Counted from the first letter of the stretch, positions 1-13,369 are shown. The stretch: DNA of 64,000 nucleotides from Toxotes chatareus (GCA_016801885.1 CM028889.1:14447001-14511000); one strand, 5' to 3'. Translations and numbers: made by a program. Notes: a model not told the origin generated them from the sequence alone.

Positions 1-124
1 TGCCTGGGGTTCAGGGTGCCAAGGAAATTAGCATTAGCTTAAGTAAAGTCTGTAGGTGAGAAATATGCACCCAAGAGCACCCTAGATTTTAGAAATTGTG
101 AATTTCCCTTGGGGATGAATACAG

Positions 125-152
125 TATCTATCTATCTATACACACACACACA
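125..152. repeat. (TATC)n / (CA)n compound microsatellite
   Basis: Three to four TATC units run directly into seven CA units. It is a short compound simple repeat and probably length-variable. Confidence 0.85.
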
Positions 153-414
153 ATTCTCTCACAAAACCAAAGGAATCTACAATTGAAAAGGGAAAGTACA
201 GATGAGTTACATGACAATTTAAACCATTCAAAGACTTGTTTTATTGAACTATAAAGGGGGAACTAGTCAAAACTTTTTGAAAAGACAGTGTGTGGAAATT
301 TCAACATGACAACACTCGTGCTCTAAAACTCTCAAACAATGCTATTGCGACATTATTAATCACTGGTGTCTGCTGATGCACTGACTGCAATACTGTATTT
401 CAGTTACATCACAC

Positions 415-575
415 CCATCACATAATGGAGCCTGTCATTAAGTTTGATTTACCTGAATTCATTACCTACATTACTAATTCAATGGTGGGACAGCTGTTTG
501 GAGTGATGCCACTCCCAGATCCTGTACGGTCACTGTTACATGAATTACCCAACATGGGAAAAAAAGTAACACACT
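415..575. promoter_or_regulatory. Candidate conserved non-coding element
   Basis: A patch free of simple sequence carrying several homeodomain-type words (TCATTA, ATTACC, ACTAATT) and a CAGCTG E-box around 491. Composition is more balanced than its flanks. Conservation is inferred from texture only. Confidence 0.25.
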
Positions 576-1439
576 TCCTCTGAAGTGAGTAATCAGATTA
601 AAGTTGTTAACAGGGAGTGAGATCTCAAGATTTGTGTCTTCACTTTTTTAGGCTGATAATACAATACAGAGGTATTTAAAGTTTCTTTAAAAGTCACATT
701 GCCATGTGTGAAATAGATGTATGATGTGTGAAGACAGGGTTATTTATTGCAGGTTACAATACATGTCTGAATGTTATGTCTTTCAACATTATGACAGTAT
801 CAAGATATCTCAGATTTAAAAATTCAGTAAATAATTTCAATCTAAACCACACTGTTGTACACGAGATCTAATTTTTACAGTATAATGTATATGTGGAGTA
901 AATATGTTAACACAAAAGCGTGAGTTTACATGCATAAAAAATAAATAGAAAAGTGCGCATATGTACATGCATTAGTGTGAATGTGTGAACAGGGAGGAGT
1001 ACAGGAACCTTCAGGGAAAAGGTCTGTCCCTGTCCAGATGTCAGAGGGTTCAGTGTCTTGCTTAATGCACATTTACCTAGTGTTTCCCACACAAAGGCCC
1101 ACTGAACCCAAGTGAAGCTGAGATGATGATTCATAAACTCTACGTAACAGACAAGGGCAGGACACCCACAATATGTGCAACAGAAACCTTCAGTACTCAG
1201 AGGCTTCTTTGTAGCTCTGATTGATGATTCTCTTTCTACAGCAGCCCCCTCTCAGGAATCAGGTGTTGCAATGTTGAGCATTTCTGAAAACTGACCAGGG
1301 CTGAGAAAGCATAGCAGTAACTCAAAAACAAAACAAAATAAAACATTCCAACTGGAGTTAGTGCGTTTAACTGACAAGTCACTGATCTGTCTGCCCCATA
1401 AAGTTATGTTTAGTTATTAGGTTTCACCTCCATAATTGG

Positions 1440-1640
1440 GGGTGGACCCTTTTCTTGCACCTTTTTCACATGCCCAAAGAGAGGGAACTTTTGCACATGA
1501 AAACTACGATAGGCTCAATTAGGCTTGATCAAATTAGGCACTGCATGATTGAGTCACAATGTTCCACATCACTCAGACCCAACACAAAGAAAAATGCCAA
1601 AACCACACAGTCAAAAGGCAGGGTTTACACGACCTCTGAT
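1440..1640. promoter_or_regulatory. Candidate conserved non-coding element with paired AATTAGGC words
   Basis: The word AATTAGGC occurs twice in direct orientation about 17 bp apart, near 1517 and 1534, followed by a GATTGAGTCA stretch resembling an AP-1 half-site. Paired homeodomain-like words in non-repetitive sequence are typical of developmental enhancers. Function is inferred. Confidence 0.25.
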
Positions 1641-2779
1641 ATGAGTAGCTATAGATATTCCCAACACGCACTTCTTCACAAAAGGAAATGGGGGAAAGAA
1701 TCCCAGCTTCTTTAGCTTGAGGACCACTGGGCACATAGTACAAAACAAGGCGGCCAATAAAAATGAATGCCAAAAAGGAAGGAAAAAGGGGGAAAATGCG
1801 GAGAATGGGGAAAAATAGCCACTGACATGTTGCGCCAGACTGAGAGAAAGTAGCATTGTTTGGATGTTTTTGTGTGCAACAGCAGGGGTATGCTTCCAGC
1901 GAGGACTGAGGCACATCACGTGCTTCGCTTCAACCACTGAAAGGGCAAAGAGAGGGCCAAAACTTGGCCTGAACGGCTCTGGAAGTCTTTGAAGTCAAAT
2001 AAAGCCACCTCATCGATCACTAATTCAAAGGCCCTTTTTCCTTCTTTCTCCCTCTCTCTTTTCACTCTCAGGAAGCTTTTGTTTATTGTACAAATGAATC
2101 TGTTTTAAGGCTCCTACACTACGCTTGGAAAAAAACAAAACAAAGTCAAAACACAAATTCTCAGATTCTCAGACAGGATTAAACTAAATATGGTGTTTTC
2201 AGTGTGAAGGTATGACAAGTCAACACAATTTACACAAACGCTGACATGAATGCGGTGATGCAGGTGTGTACTTCAGACCCTAAAACCATTGTCATCTTGG
2301 ACAGATCTGACTTCACATCACCATCATAAAATTGACCTGCTTGATTATGAGACTTCTTTCCAATCTACGAACCACACTCTCTCAAACTTCAACTTTAGAG
2401 TGTTTTTAACTGGTAAAAATCTGGTAATCAAATTATAAAAAAAAATTCTCAGATTCAGGCAAATCATTTACGCCCAAGTATTTAACACCCCTTTGTTTTA
2501 CAACCCTTACTAACTTACTACACATGTAAGCCAAGCCTCTTTTTATATTTTTAGCAACACGGAAACAATTAAGTGTTCTGACGACATTAAAAATAGGTTC
2601 AACATGGAAAGATGCAAGTTGTGAGAGAAGGTCAGAGCGTCAGATTTTTACAGGGAGCACTTTAATGATGTGTTAAACAATTTACTAAACAATCTTATGA
2701 TAATGGAGCCCAGCTGCAGTAGTGCAGGAACATGACAACCTGTTGGCAGGTAGTCAAAAAATGAGAGTTAACTCCCTTT

Positions 2780-3090
2780 CTATTCATTTCTGATGATGTG
2801 GATACCCCATCACATAATCATCCAGGCGAAGTATCTTTATCGGTGAAGTCACATGTGACCTGGGTGACATGAGTATGCCAGAACTCACAGAACCATGCAA
2901 TATACTCAGCATGTTGTAGTTACACAAATGGGGGCAGTAAGGTCTTCACTGCATGCTGACGTACAGCCTTGACGTACAAAAGAAACAACGAGAGACACAC
3001 TGCTGAACTCCTTGCGCTGGCAGGAGTTGTGCTCCAGTAGATGGTCACTGAGAATTCAATTCCATGCACAATAATTACATATAGGCACCC
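2780..3090. promoter_or_regulatory. Candidate regulatory patch with a 12-bp E-box palindrome
   Basis: The block includes GTCACATGTGAC at 2848-2859, a perfect 12-bp palindrome centred on CACATGTG, which fits MITF/USF-type bHLH-zip sites. The surrounding 300 bp are balanced in composition and not simple sequence. Whether it is bound or conserved cannot be judged here. Confidence 0.25.
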
Positions 3091-3701
3091 AAAACAACAC
3101 ATGAAAAAAGCTCATGAGCCACGACAACACCAACACTGCCAATAACATATCAGACGACAAATTTCTGACTCAGCCCCAGACTATGGCCTCAGGGGGCTGC
3201 ACAATGCACTACAGGTGTGATTTCATCCTTTCTCTTACTGAAGGTTGTTTTCGGTGTCAGACACCTCAGATCAGCTTGAATGGAGGCAGTGACTATGGGT
3301 ACCACCCAACAGGGTGCAACCTTCAGAAAACAGATAAGAAGACTGTGAGAGCCCAGAGTGTTACTATCAATGTCATTGCTGACCCAGTAATACAACTTGC
3401 TTGAGTGATCATGGGAGCATGATGAGAAGCACCCCTAGTGATCAGAAGGACTGAGGTAAAAATAAATAAATAAATACTGGCTTTTAAAGCCACTGCCTCT
3501 TTCAACATAAGATGAAAGAAAGTGAAGATGTCATCCAATAAAAATCAATCAGTGACCCACTTAAAGACAGACATTCAGTGTTGGAAAACCAAACTGGGCA
3601 CCTGGAGCACTGTGTGCAACATCTCTTGTGGACTGACAAGTGAAATAGTATTTGTGGGTGGAAGCATCTTGAATCTTTTATAGTGAAATAGCAGTTGCAT
3701 G

Positions 3702-4029
3702 CATCCATCCGTCTTCTATACCGCTTATCCTCTTAAGGGTCGAAGGTGGGTGGGGGGGCTGGAGCCAATCCCAGTCAAGAGAGGTGAGAGGCGGGGTACA
3801 CTCTGGACAGGTTGTCAATCCAGTCTATCACAGGGCTGACATATAGAGACAAACAACCATTCCCACACACAGTCAGAGCTATGGATAATTTGCCAGTTAA
3901 GTCAGTTAACCTAATCTGCAAGTCTTTGGAATGTGGGAGGAAGCCAGAATACCCGGAGAACATGCAAACTCCACACAGAAAAGCCCTGGTCCAATTCTAC
4001 CCAGAACCTTCTTCTAAATCTACATGCTA
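3702..4029 (+). repeat. Dispersed percomorph repeat (CTATACCGCTTATCC family)
   Basis: The copy opens with a CATCC run followed by CTATACCGCTTATCC. It continues through words I recognise from very many fish genomes: GGAGCCAATCCCAG, GGCGGGGTACACTCTGGACAG, TAGAGACAAACAACCATTC, GTGGGAGGAAGCCAGAATACCCGGAG, AACATGCAAACTCCACACAGAA, and ends near AGAACCTTCTTC. The order and spacing match the family, and scattered substitutions suggest an old copy. I cannot assign the family to a transposon class with certainty. The short frames inside it are not genes. Confidence 0.85.
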
Positions 4030-4439
4030 AAAGAATCTGAAAATAATTTAATCTCCTTTAGTACCATTAATATGCTTTAGCTAGTTTTATAAATCTGGTG
4101 TATTGTGCACGATACCACTGTACTGCTTACTTTGGTAATGATGTTGACTTTATTTGTGGCTGCTTCAAATGTTTTAAGAAATCCAAAAGGAAAAAACGTG
4201 GCCCTGACAAAGAATGAACAAATTAAACAAATGCAACACAATTAAAATCCAGGCACACAGGATCAGACACACTTGGAGCTCTCAGATAATCACTGCAGGT
4301 CCGGACTCTGAAAGGCTCTGAAGAACTGCAGGAAAATTCATTCATTTTGCCATTGAGAGGAAAGATGGGGATGCTGGGCCATGATCTAATACTTTCCATA
4401 CTTCCTTTTTCAGAATTCTTTCACAGAGCTGCTGCCAAA

Positions 4440-4640
4440 GATTTGGCCATTTAGAAAGGCAAAAGTAGCACCTGAAACGTACAATAAACCAATCGGATGC
4501 AGTGGCTTAAATCCATTTGCGGTGGCTTTTCCTTCAGGAACTGCTCCTTAGCCCTTTGCCGATGACCTTGACTGGGCTGTTCACAGTTAATTGCTTAAGT
4601 CATGTTTTGGTAAACCTGAACCCCTAATTGCTCCTGCTCA
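4440..4640. promoter_or_regulatory. Candidate conserved non-coding element
   Basis: Non-repetitive block containing CCAAT at about 4490 (ACCAATCGG), TTAATTGC near 4588 and CTAATTGC near 4625, i.e. an NF-Y-like site and two homeodomain-type sites. It precedes a pyrimidine-rich stretch. Conservation is inferred from texture only. Confidence 0.3.
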
Positions 4641-4760
4641 TTCTGTCTCACTCTCTGTTTCCACCCCTCCCTTCTGTTTCCCCCTGCCTGTGGCTTCTCG
4701 CTCTCTTTCCCTCTTCAGTGTTACTGCAGTTTTTGTGAGTGCTTCCCCACCCTCCCCCAT
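4640..4760 (+). repeat. Pyrimidine-rich low-complexity tract
   Basis: About 120 bp are strongly biased to C and T on the + strand, with CTCTCT, CCCTCCC and CCCCCTG runs. It explains the short serine/proline-rich frames here. A polypurine/polypyrimidine tract can be nuclease-sensitive, but nothing shows a function. Confidence 0.6.
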
Positions 4761-5546
4761 TTCCGCTAGTGCAAGTTGTGGATAGGAGAGCTCAGCCAAG
4801 GGTCACTGGTGTACTCTTGCAAGCTCCGTCCCTGTGCACCTCTTTTACTCTCTCTTCATCTTTTGCCGCAATCATCCTCAAAGATCTGAGCGATTTCACT
4901 CTCAATCACCAGCAGCTGAGCTACCAAGGACACACACCGTCCTCCTGCTTGTGCAACACATTGTGTAGGTGACAAAACCCCTGATCATTTTTAGACTACA
5001 ATGATACGAGCACTCAGTCTTCTCAAATGTTCACAGGAAGCCAGATCAAACCTCTCATGTCGAAAACCAATTCAGTAATAGTTGTAGAACTAAAAGACCA
5101 AAGTTGGGGTTAAATTTTCAAGGGAAACCACTTAAGGTTAGAGCTTTTGTGTCAATGCATCCTTCGAGGGCCATGTGGTAACACAATGGTTTGGACAGAA
5201 AACTCCCATAAAGACCTCTATCTCACTATCTCTCTCCCTCTCTCTATCTATCTAACCATGTGTCAAATATTTTATCAGCTACTGCACCATCTCTGGCGTG
5301 AGCATACTGCCCTTGCATTGTTTAAAGACAGCAAACACTAGATGCAATCTAAAATATGCACTTAAGATAGAGTTCTATAATTGGAAAAAAAAACCACTGT
5401 TACCGGAAAAACATTGTATTGTATATAGACATTCATATGAACTCATGTAATGACAAATGTTAAACATGACAGAGGGTAGGTCTGGCTAACAAGGGAAATC
5501 ATGAGAAGGACACCAGGTGATCAAAGAAAAAGAAAAAAAGAATTAA

Positions 5547-5570
5547 TGTAAATAAATAAATAAATAAAAT
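5547..5570 (+). repeat. (AAAT)n microsatellite
   Basis: About five AAAT units preceded by an A/G-rich run. It could be the tail of an old retroposon, but no body is recognisable upstream. Confidence 0.75.
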
Positions 5571-7250
5571 GTTGCCTTTAATGAGTTTAGTTCAACATAA
5601 GACTTTCCAAAGATATACTGCTGTGAGACTTGGGGTAAACAATGTTTGGCACTTCAGATTATGGTTTGATTTAGTCCAATCTGTTGCCAGATGGCTGAGG
5701 CTCACCATATGGGTAAAATGAAAGCTGGAAAGTTTAGACAATCACTAAGAGATGTTTAAAGGTCAATTTCATATTATTTTCCAAGACTGACAATATACCT
5801 GAGGCTATCGGAGTTGTCCTTATGCTGTAAATATCAGCCATCTGGTACATGTAACTAAATGCTTGCGGAGGAGAATAAAGTTTCCTTTCATTTGAGAAAT
5901 TGAAAGCTTTCATTTCCATAACTGATGCTGATTGCTTAAAAGTCAAAACTAACAGGCCACATGTCAGTGAACAATTCTGGCATAAGCATTTGGGCTTGCT
6001 TGTTTGTTACATTACGTCCACATAAGAGATTTTTAGTTTTTTGTTTTACTTTCTGAAAAAAGATCAAAACATCTACATGCCTATCATCAATGCTTTAATT
6101 CACAAAGGCCTCCATCAGAACATGAGACATGCCAGATACACACAGAACATTTAGTTTCTCACAAGGAGGACGGAGGCTCCTGACAAGGAGGCTCAACAAA
6201 TAACATCTCTAAGGACACATGCACACATTTAGCTTACAATACATTCAGGAAAACAGAGCATCATGCAGAAAACAAGTTCACCATTTGTGCAGAGTGGAAA
6301 CAATGGCTATGGAAAACCAAACAAAACAGAACATGCTGTTTCATCTCGACATAACATACATGACATTACATGAAAAATCAAAGTGAAGCCGTCTTGAAGT
6401 TAAAGAGTTTTCTTTTTTCTAGTTTTCATCACTGTTTCCTTGCATGGAGATGCTTCCTGTTTTGTGGTAGTGTATGCTAGTTACATATATAAAAAACTGT
6501 CCACTGGCCGTTTCCACCACATTATGAGGGAAATCACTTTTGTAGTTTTGTATTCTTTGGCTATGTAGTTTGTTTGTCCGTAAGACAAGCAAGCACATCA
6601 CCATTCAAATGCACTTTGTTATGTCACTGAATAAAAACGTCACCGTTCACGTGTCCACAATGTTCAGTACTGAGTCTGACTGTCTTCAGTTCAGTAGTAC
6701 GATCTCTCTGTTTGTGTCCAAGCTGTTGCATTCAGTTCAGTGCAAAAACAAGCCTATTACAAGTACTGTTTTTAAGATTAATAGGTCAGCAGGTTATTAT
6801 TTACGATAGTCATCAGATTGTTTCTGTGGATTTTTGCACTCTCTTCACAGGCTTTTACTACAGTAGTCACTACTGTCACTACTATCACAGCTGAGCTGAC
6901 AACGGCACTCTCAGTCACCAGTGAGTGGAGCTGTACTGCTAGAAGCTACTGATTCGTTCAGTGACAATCATGATGCAGTGCAGTCAGTTCATTTGAAGAA
7001 CTGTTGATAAAGATTCATGTGTACATGCACTGAGCACCTCTAAATCCACAGCCAGTCTGTCCGCATCACATCTGAACTGCCGCCTGACACAAAAGGCTGT
7101 CATATTGTGTCATACTGATCCTTCAGAACTTTAAAGCAACTGACCCACAGTCACAAACCTCTGGAAGCTTCTTCCAGTGTACTTTATCTACAGTGGGTGT
7201 GGGCTGTCCCTGACAAAGTGGTTTTATAATGGTGTTTTAAAGAAATGAGG

Positions 7251-7295
7251 TGTGTGTGTGTGAGGGAGAGGGAGAGAGAGAGACACAGAGAGAGT
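7251..7295 (+). repeat. (TG)n followed by (GA)-rich tract
   Basis: Six TG units give way to GAGGGAGAG and GAGAGA runs ending near 7295. Confidence 0.85.
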
Positions 7296-7555
7296 GATTG
7301 TGTGTTGTGGGGTAATCAGTGTACTCGTTGTGCTGTAATGGCTTGCATCTGTTTGAAGGAGACTTCAAAACATGAGCCCCTCAAAAATCATCTACTAATG
7401 TGAGTAACTGAAGCTTTACGTACAGCCATAAAGTCTGTGGTGTTCTGATGATGTGGTATATAGATGCACTCAAGCCCTGACTTATAACTTTCCTCTTATT
7501 AATATTTCACATTATTCACAGCAAACTTAATCCATACTTGTCAATATCTACAAGA

Positions 7556-7574
7556 GTGTGTGTGTGTGTGTGTG
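7556..7574 (+). repeat. (GT)n microsatellite
   Basis: Nine uninterrupted GT units. Confidence 0.9.
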
Positions 7575-8514
7575 GTCACTAGACCCGACTGCTATCTCCA
7601 TCTTCTATTTTCTGTCTGAGGGGATACACTTGCTCCAGCTGAGATTTCATACTAACTGGCAGGAAATCAAACAGTTTTGATAACATCTGTAGTTGTTGCT
7701 TTAACACTGCAAAAGAGATTAGGACATTTCAGTGTTGTTTTTGATAAGATTACGCTACGTGCGTTATCCCGCATCTCTTTTGGCTGAGCTTGCAATTCTG
7801 AAAACAGGTTTGATGAGGAGTGCTTAAGGTTGATTAAGAAAAAAAATCTGGTATGGATTACTCAAAAACAGCTCAGACACAGGCACACACATACTGCCGC
7901 ACAATAAAAACACCCATGCACACACTCACGTAGCACATGAACATGTACATTTCAATGATACTAAACAGCACTGTGAAAGACGGCAAAAAGAAGCCTTTTC
8001 ATTGTTTCATTTCTGCAGTCGATGTCCTTTCATGAAACAGAGCAAACAAACTTTCCAGGTTGATTTGTGATAACATGTTGACAGGTACCTGTTTGTAGTA
8101 GCGGTATCTTCAATTAAAAACAAATAAATCATCACACTTAATGTTCATGGCGTTTATGAGCAACCCATTACATCAAGATATTTATGCCGGTCTCCATTAG
8201 CTTTGAGTATCACCATCATCCGATGGAAGCAAATGGATGTTCCAATCAGTAATTCACACCTCTGTGCCTTCCAAAAACGCAGTCACACCATCCAAAAGTC
8301 ATTAAACCAAACCAGGAACTTGGCGGCAGCAGCACAACTCTTAAACATTACACTTGCTTGAGGAAAACTGTTTATGCCCTAACAGTGTGAAATACAGTCC
8401 AGCATGACATCTGAGGACACACTCCAGGTTTCAGTCAACACACCGTAAAACTTTATGTAGCTACATATTTGTGTGAAATGTCAGTAGGAGTGTTTCATGT
8501 GCTACTTTGTGAAG

Positions 8515-8535
8515 GTGTGTGTGTGGGGGGGGGGG
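8515..8535 (+). repeat. (GT)n followed by a G run
   Basis: A short GT repeat runs into eleven consecutive G residues, a possible sequencing and replication trouble spot. Confidence 0.85.
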
Positions 8536-9000
8536 AGTCATCGTTGCTCTCAAGTACAGGGTCATTTGCGTTTCATTATGCTTATAAATAGACATTTAGG
8601 TGTTCTGCAGACAGCCTGCCCACAAATAGGAACAATAGTTTGACTAGGTGGGTGCCAACACATGCAAAACCAATCAGCAAGGATGATTAGAGTTATTGTT
8701 ATTTCCTTCACACCTCCTCACACAGCAATGTGACTGGGCTGCAGTAATCATTTCTGGTTGCTCTGTTAAGGAAATCTAGCAGTAGCCCGGAACTATATAC
8801 AGTACGTATATATACATGCATGAACTCTTGTCACTGAGTCACTGGTATTTCCACCTCTGACATGTACTTTATTTCCACATTATGGAGACACTTTCCCAAA
8901 CAGCACTCCAAAGTTGCTCATCTCTGGTTTTTATGATTCTCACCAAAATATACCCAGAATATTAAAAAGTAATAGATGGGTTTTAACAATTTTGTAGAAG

Positions 9001-9014
9001 TTTTTTTTTTTTTT
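9001..9014 (+). repeat. Poly(T) tract
   Basis: Fourteen consecutive T residues; possibly the complement of a retroposon poly(A) tail, but no body is recognisable. Confidence 0.8.
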
Positions 9015-9289
9015 ACTGCAGTGAGAAGATGATGTTCAGCTCAGTTTCCAGTCATACAAATTAAAGAGAAAATGGCAACAAAAGGCCAGTGAGCTGCTGA
9101 TTATGTGTGGGTGAACCTGCAAGTACAAAAAAAAACTGGTTAATTACACTCATGTCATAGTTCTAAAAAAAATGCACAAGTTCTTTCATAACTATATAAT
9201 TTAAAGATAAAAATAAGGAATCCTCGTTGTATCCCACCTTCTTGTAAACTAAATAACTGTCATCATACATTCACATGCAACCATCCTTT

Positions 9290-9730
9290 GTCCTGGTAAT
9301 TAAGCAGGTGGGCGGTAGCAGCTGACGTGCTGGTGGGAGGCCTGGACAACAATGACCCGAAATGCACACTGACCCTTATCATACACAAACACACACAAGC
9401 TCTGCTGTCACACCAGAAGCCCTCTCAGACGTCACTGTGACAGCATCCCACTGTCCCATTTGTCCACGCAAGGCATTGTGGGAGTGATGTATGCTCCCTG
9501 GAGGCAACACCTTTTATGACTCTTCAGCCAATCCCTCTCACGAAGTGGTGCAAAAGGTAGGCGGTTCATCTGACACTTTTTAATAATAGTTCCTTTATTA
9601 AGGTGGAGGTTCAATTTGTCTCTGAGACAGCTGTTGTAGGACAGTTTTCCCCACGGAACCAATCTATGAAGTTTTCCTCTGAAGGAAAATACTGACTGAT
9701 TTGCGCTCAAGGTGTCCATTAACGGCCTCC
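9290..9730. promoter_or_regulatory. Candidate conserved non-coding element
   Basis: A roughly 440-bp block with higher GC than its flanks and no simple repeats. It contains a CAGCTG E-box near 9321, an ATTGTGGGA word near 9475, CAGCCAATCC near 9525 (NF-Y-like) and ACCAATC near 9658. The minus-strand open frame across it (9432-9719) has no recognisable domain. It forms a pair with the next candidate element. Conservation is inferred. Confidence 0.35.
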
Positions 9731-9834
9731 ATGTAATATAATGTCATGAAAGTAATTACAACTGCGATGGCTGTCAAGAAAACAAAAAACTGACCTCTCA
9801 CAGAAAACTATGAAAAGGAAAAGAGGAAGGGCAA

Positions 9835-10160
9835 TTATTTATGCTAATTGTGCTAATGCCAAAGTGTGAGTTAGCGATATCTCTTATTCCTGACTCACCA
9901 CGCTCCTGCATGGTGGCCTTGCAGCCATTTACCTCAGCAGTCTCCAGGGAGGATCTCTGGATGGCAATGCCTTGGATTTATACTGGGGACTTGACTATTA
10001 TTCATCCTCACTCGTTCCAGATAGGCAGCCTTTTAAAGGTTAATTGCACTGGCTAATTGCTCTCCCTCCCTTTTGCTAACGAGGGTGCACTCCTCGATGA
10101 TGTCATTGAGTGACTGAACCAAAATACCTCTCCAACTACTTTGGTGATGGCTCCTCACTT
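9835..10160. promoter_or_regulatory. Candidate enhancer-like CNE with repeated TAATTG sites
   Basis: The block starts with GCTAATTGTGCTAATGCC, has a consensus AP-1 site TGACTCA at 9891-9897, and carries two TAATTGC words in direct orientation at 10041-10047 and 10054-10060 (13 bp apart). Homeodomain sites in short-range repeats, balanced base composition and absence of repeats are what developmental enhancers look like. An alignment would be needed to show conservation. Confidence 0.4.
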
Positions 10161-11238
10161 CAGAAGGGCACAGCAATGTCTAATCTGTTTTGCTGTGGAG
10201 AAGCAGACTGCAACCTTGCAAGCCAAAAACTATTTTTCCACTACCAGTTTAGTTTAATGGATTATCTTTAAAAGGGTCTCAATGACATTTAAAACAGGTG
10301 GTACCATAAGTCAGAATGACAAAAATTGTGCGCACATCATCATCTACAATGATGACAGTACAAACAATTACTGCACTAAGAAATGTATAAGTATTATGAA
10401 GCTTCTTTAATCAAAGTGAATTCTATTCTTAAAGAAAAGCCGAGCATCAGCAGAAGACAGACGGACCTGCTTTTATGCCTTCATCCTGCTGTAAAAAGCC
10501 TACCCTATTAGAGGCAAAAAGGTTAGAGTTATTTGTTCAATAAATGTAACTGGCTTGAATTCAACATTCATGTTTAAAAGAAAGGGGATAAATGAACAAA
10601 TTAATTACTAAATTTCCAGACCAAAAAATATCTTACACCTGAGCTCAGCACAAATCCAGCAGACCTTTCAAAATCATTTTGTAATGCCCATAAAAACCAG
10701 ATGCTATTAAATCATAAGATGTATGCTTCTTGAAGCAAACATATGCTTGCTCTGAAATATGTTGACGTATTCTGCAGACGGACCACCAACCTGTGTCTCA
10801 TGTCAGGTGTTTCTTATAGTTCACCATCATTCATATTCAGTAATTTATGTTCACTCAAACAAAGACTTCAGATACATCCACCTCATAGCTACAGTTACAG
10901 TTACTGATTGGGCCAACTTTATTTCAAACAAGAATTCTATTAAACTGAACATATTGCACTTCTTCACATCCCCCAATTTAAATTTTCATCCCAGTGCTGT
11001 AGTCCATCACTATGTGTACGGTATGACTGATGTCTATGTAAATGACTATGTGCCATACATGTAAAACGTCCCTTTTCTCTTCTAACTTCAGAATTTGACT
11101 CAGTAATCAACCCCCCAGGAGATTCTGCTTGGCCTTTATTGATGTGTCAAGATTCAGACCAAGCACAGTAACAGCAACAATTTTCATACAAAAAGGCTAT
11201 AGATTAGCCCTGTCTATCCATTCTCTGCATTACTGAAG

Positions 11239-11260
11239 TTTTTTTTTTTTTGGGGGGGGG
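11239..11260 (+). repeat. T13 then G9 homopolymer junction
   Basis: Thirteen T followed immediately by nine G. Such junctions are prone to sequencing error, so local indels are possible. Confidence 0.85.
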
Positions 11261-13369
11261 TTAAGGTTAGGTGGACCACTTTGAAATACTCTAACTAGAC
11301 CAATGCTGTGTCATCAGCTACATCCTTGTCAATATAAAAACAGTGATACACACCATTATGTAACTGTTATCAGCCGAAGGTGTCTGTGCTTTGTGGCTGT
11401 GTGACCAGGTGAAATCCCCACACTGGCTTGGACAATCCAGTTGAGTACCTTGGTGCACCAAAGTGTGCTCATGTCTGTCTATGAAGCGATGAGAAGAAAA
11501 AAATTCTATCAGACATTAGACTTGCACAGCTCCACAAGACCTGTCATGCAGGTGCTTCATGAGAAATGAGTATGCAGTATCCATTTATGATGGTCATAAA
11601 AAGGAGTGAACCCTGATGGGCTTCTTTGCTTGAAGATGATGTTATCCCCCATTACTACTTACCACATTTATCCCTCAGACAGCTGTGCCTTCCCCATGTC
11701 AGGTAGCAGGGTAGCCTACTGTTCACGTTTGCTCTCTGCTAACATCAATGAGTCCATCAACAGCCACGTGTCCACTTCAAGTGTCCAAGCACGTCTTAAC
11801 CCCAACCTATTCATTTGGAAACTTATTGGATTGGAGTATCAGCTAAATGCCCAATATAGGAATGGATGGAGGCAGGCTATAGTTCTGACACTGAATCTGT
11901 CCTGACAGGTCAGTTCATAACGTTCTGCAGGTCAACCAGACAGTACATTTAGAGTAAAATGACACATTTCTTTTTACAGGCAATTTCAGACTAAGTTTGT
12001 GTCAATGGCTTTGAGTCCACCCCTTGCTTTTGTGTACAACGTTGAAAGGATATGAATTGAAGATTATTTTACTAAAGTGTTCCAAAGCATTCACACGATC
12101 AGAATAAGATAACCCCAGTTACCAGACTTGATCTTCTTCAGTTTTACCTTGTGGTGTCTGTCCAGATTGGTCTCAGCTTACAGTGCGTGATTTGGAAAGG
12201 TTTTCTAACTTAGTGAGCTGAAAGTATACTGGAAATAAACAGTTATGAATGAGGTGAGACGTTCGGTGGCATTTTCAAAGTGAAAGGGAGAATGTCTGCT
12301 CTGGGGACAGTTAACATGTTAGTGAGATCTGACAGAGCAGAGCATTGTTGATGTGTGAATGTGAAAGTTTAAACAGATGTATAGTTTGCACAGACAGTTA
12401 CTGTTCATTGTCTTCAGGAAAGTTTTGTTGTCAACAATGAAATTTAAGTTTGACGTCTTAAACCAGTGGGAATGTGCAAGCATGGCTGACTAATACCCCA
12501 GGAGACGACCATCATGTGACTAAGTTGTGCGTCACAGTAACAGGTTCATCAAATCAAGGTGTCTGCTTCTCGTAACTGTGTGTACTTTCACATGACTTCA
12601 AAATAAATTCAGTCTTACGGTCAAACAATGCGTTTATGTAGTATACCAAGTTCAAAAATTGATTATTTACAACTTAAAACTTGTGGCAAATCTGTTTTCT
12701 GTCTCAGGTACTTTAGGTAATTATATTAAGAGTATGGCTGTTTTTTTCAAAGCTATTTCTCAGAAACTCTGTGAGTGTTTCACTCTGAAACAACACACAC
12801 TTGGTTTACATTTCAGCAGATTATGATGATGACCAAGCATACTGTCATACCGATTTAACAAATGTTAGGCTGAAAAGTAAAACTGGAGTGTGAAATTAGA
12901 TGAGACAACTGTCCTTTGATCAAGTCAGTTTATAAAGGCATTTTGTGTGATAGATATTCATATGTATAATCAGCTAATAAACACCGAGCATGATATTGTC
13001 ACACATTCGTCTGACTGCAAATCAGAGTAACCAGCAATATATTCCCAGTTCTTCCCAAAACCCTCACGTTACACATGGCTATTGGGGGAATCTGCCACAT
13101 TACACATACACAACACCACCGCAGTTATAGACAAAACAATAATGAACTTCACAGCTGCGAATGACACACACAATCAAGACGTCTATTAAACGTGACAGTG
13201 GCGATATTATTGTACAAGCAGTCTCCGTGTTTTACCAGCGGACCCTCCCAGTAAAACCAACATTATCAAACTGCAGAAAGGGGTCATATGGACATGTTCC
13301 AAAACATTGTTACGCACCGGCCTGCCGCTGTTTCAAAGCTCTCCGAGATTAGATTGGGCAGGTAACTTC

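Larger units (their letters stand above)
1..3701. other. Non-coding stretch, no gene
   Basis: This stretch is AT-rich and has short overlapping open frames on both strands, none with a recognisable domain or splice context. Apart from a short microsatellite and three CNE-like patches listed separately, I see nothing specific in it. Confidence 0.7.
4030..9289. other. Non-coding stretch, no gene
   Basis: A long AT-rich interval with only short unsupported frames. It holds several simple repeats and one CNE-like patch, listed separately. The rest shows no recognisable transposon, RNA gene or exon. Confidence 0.65.
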
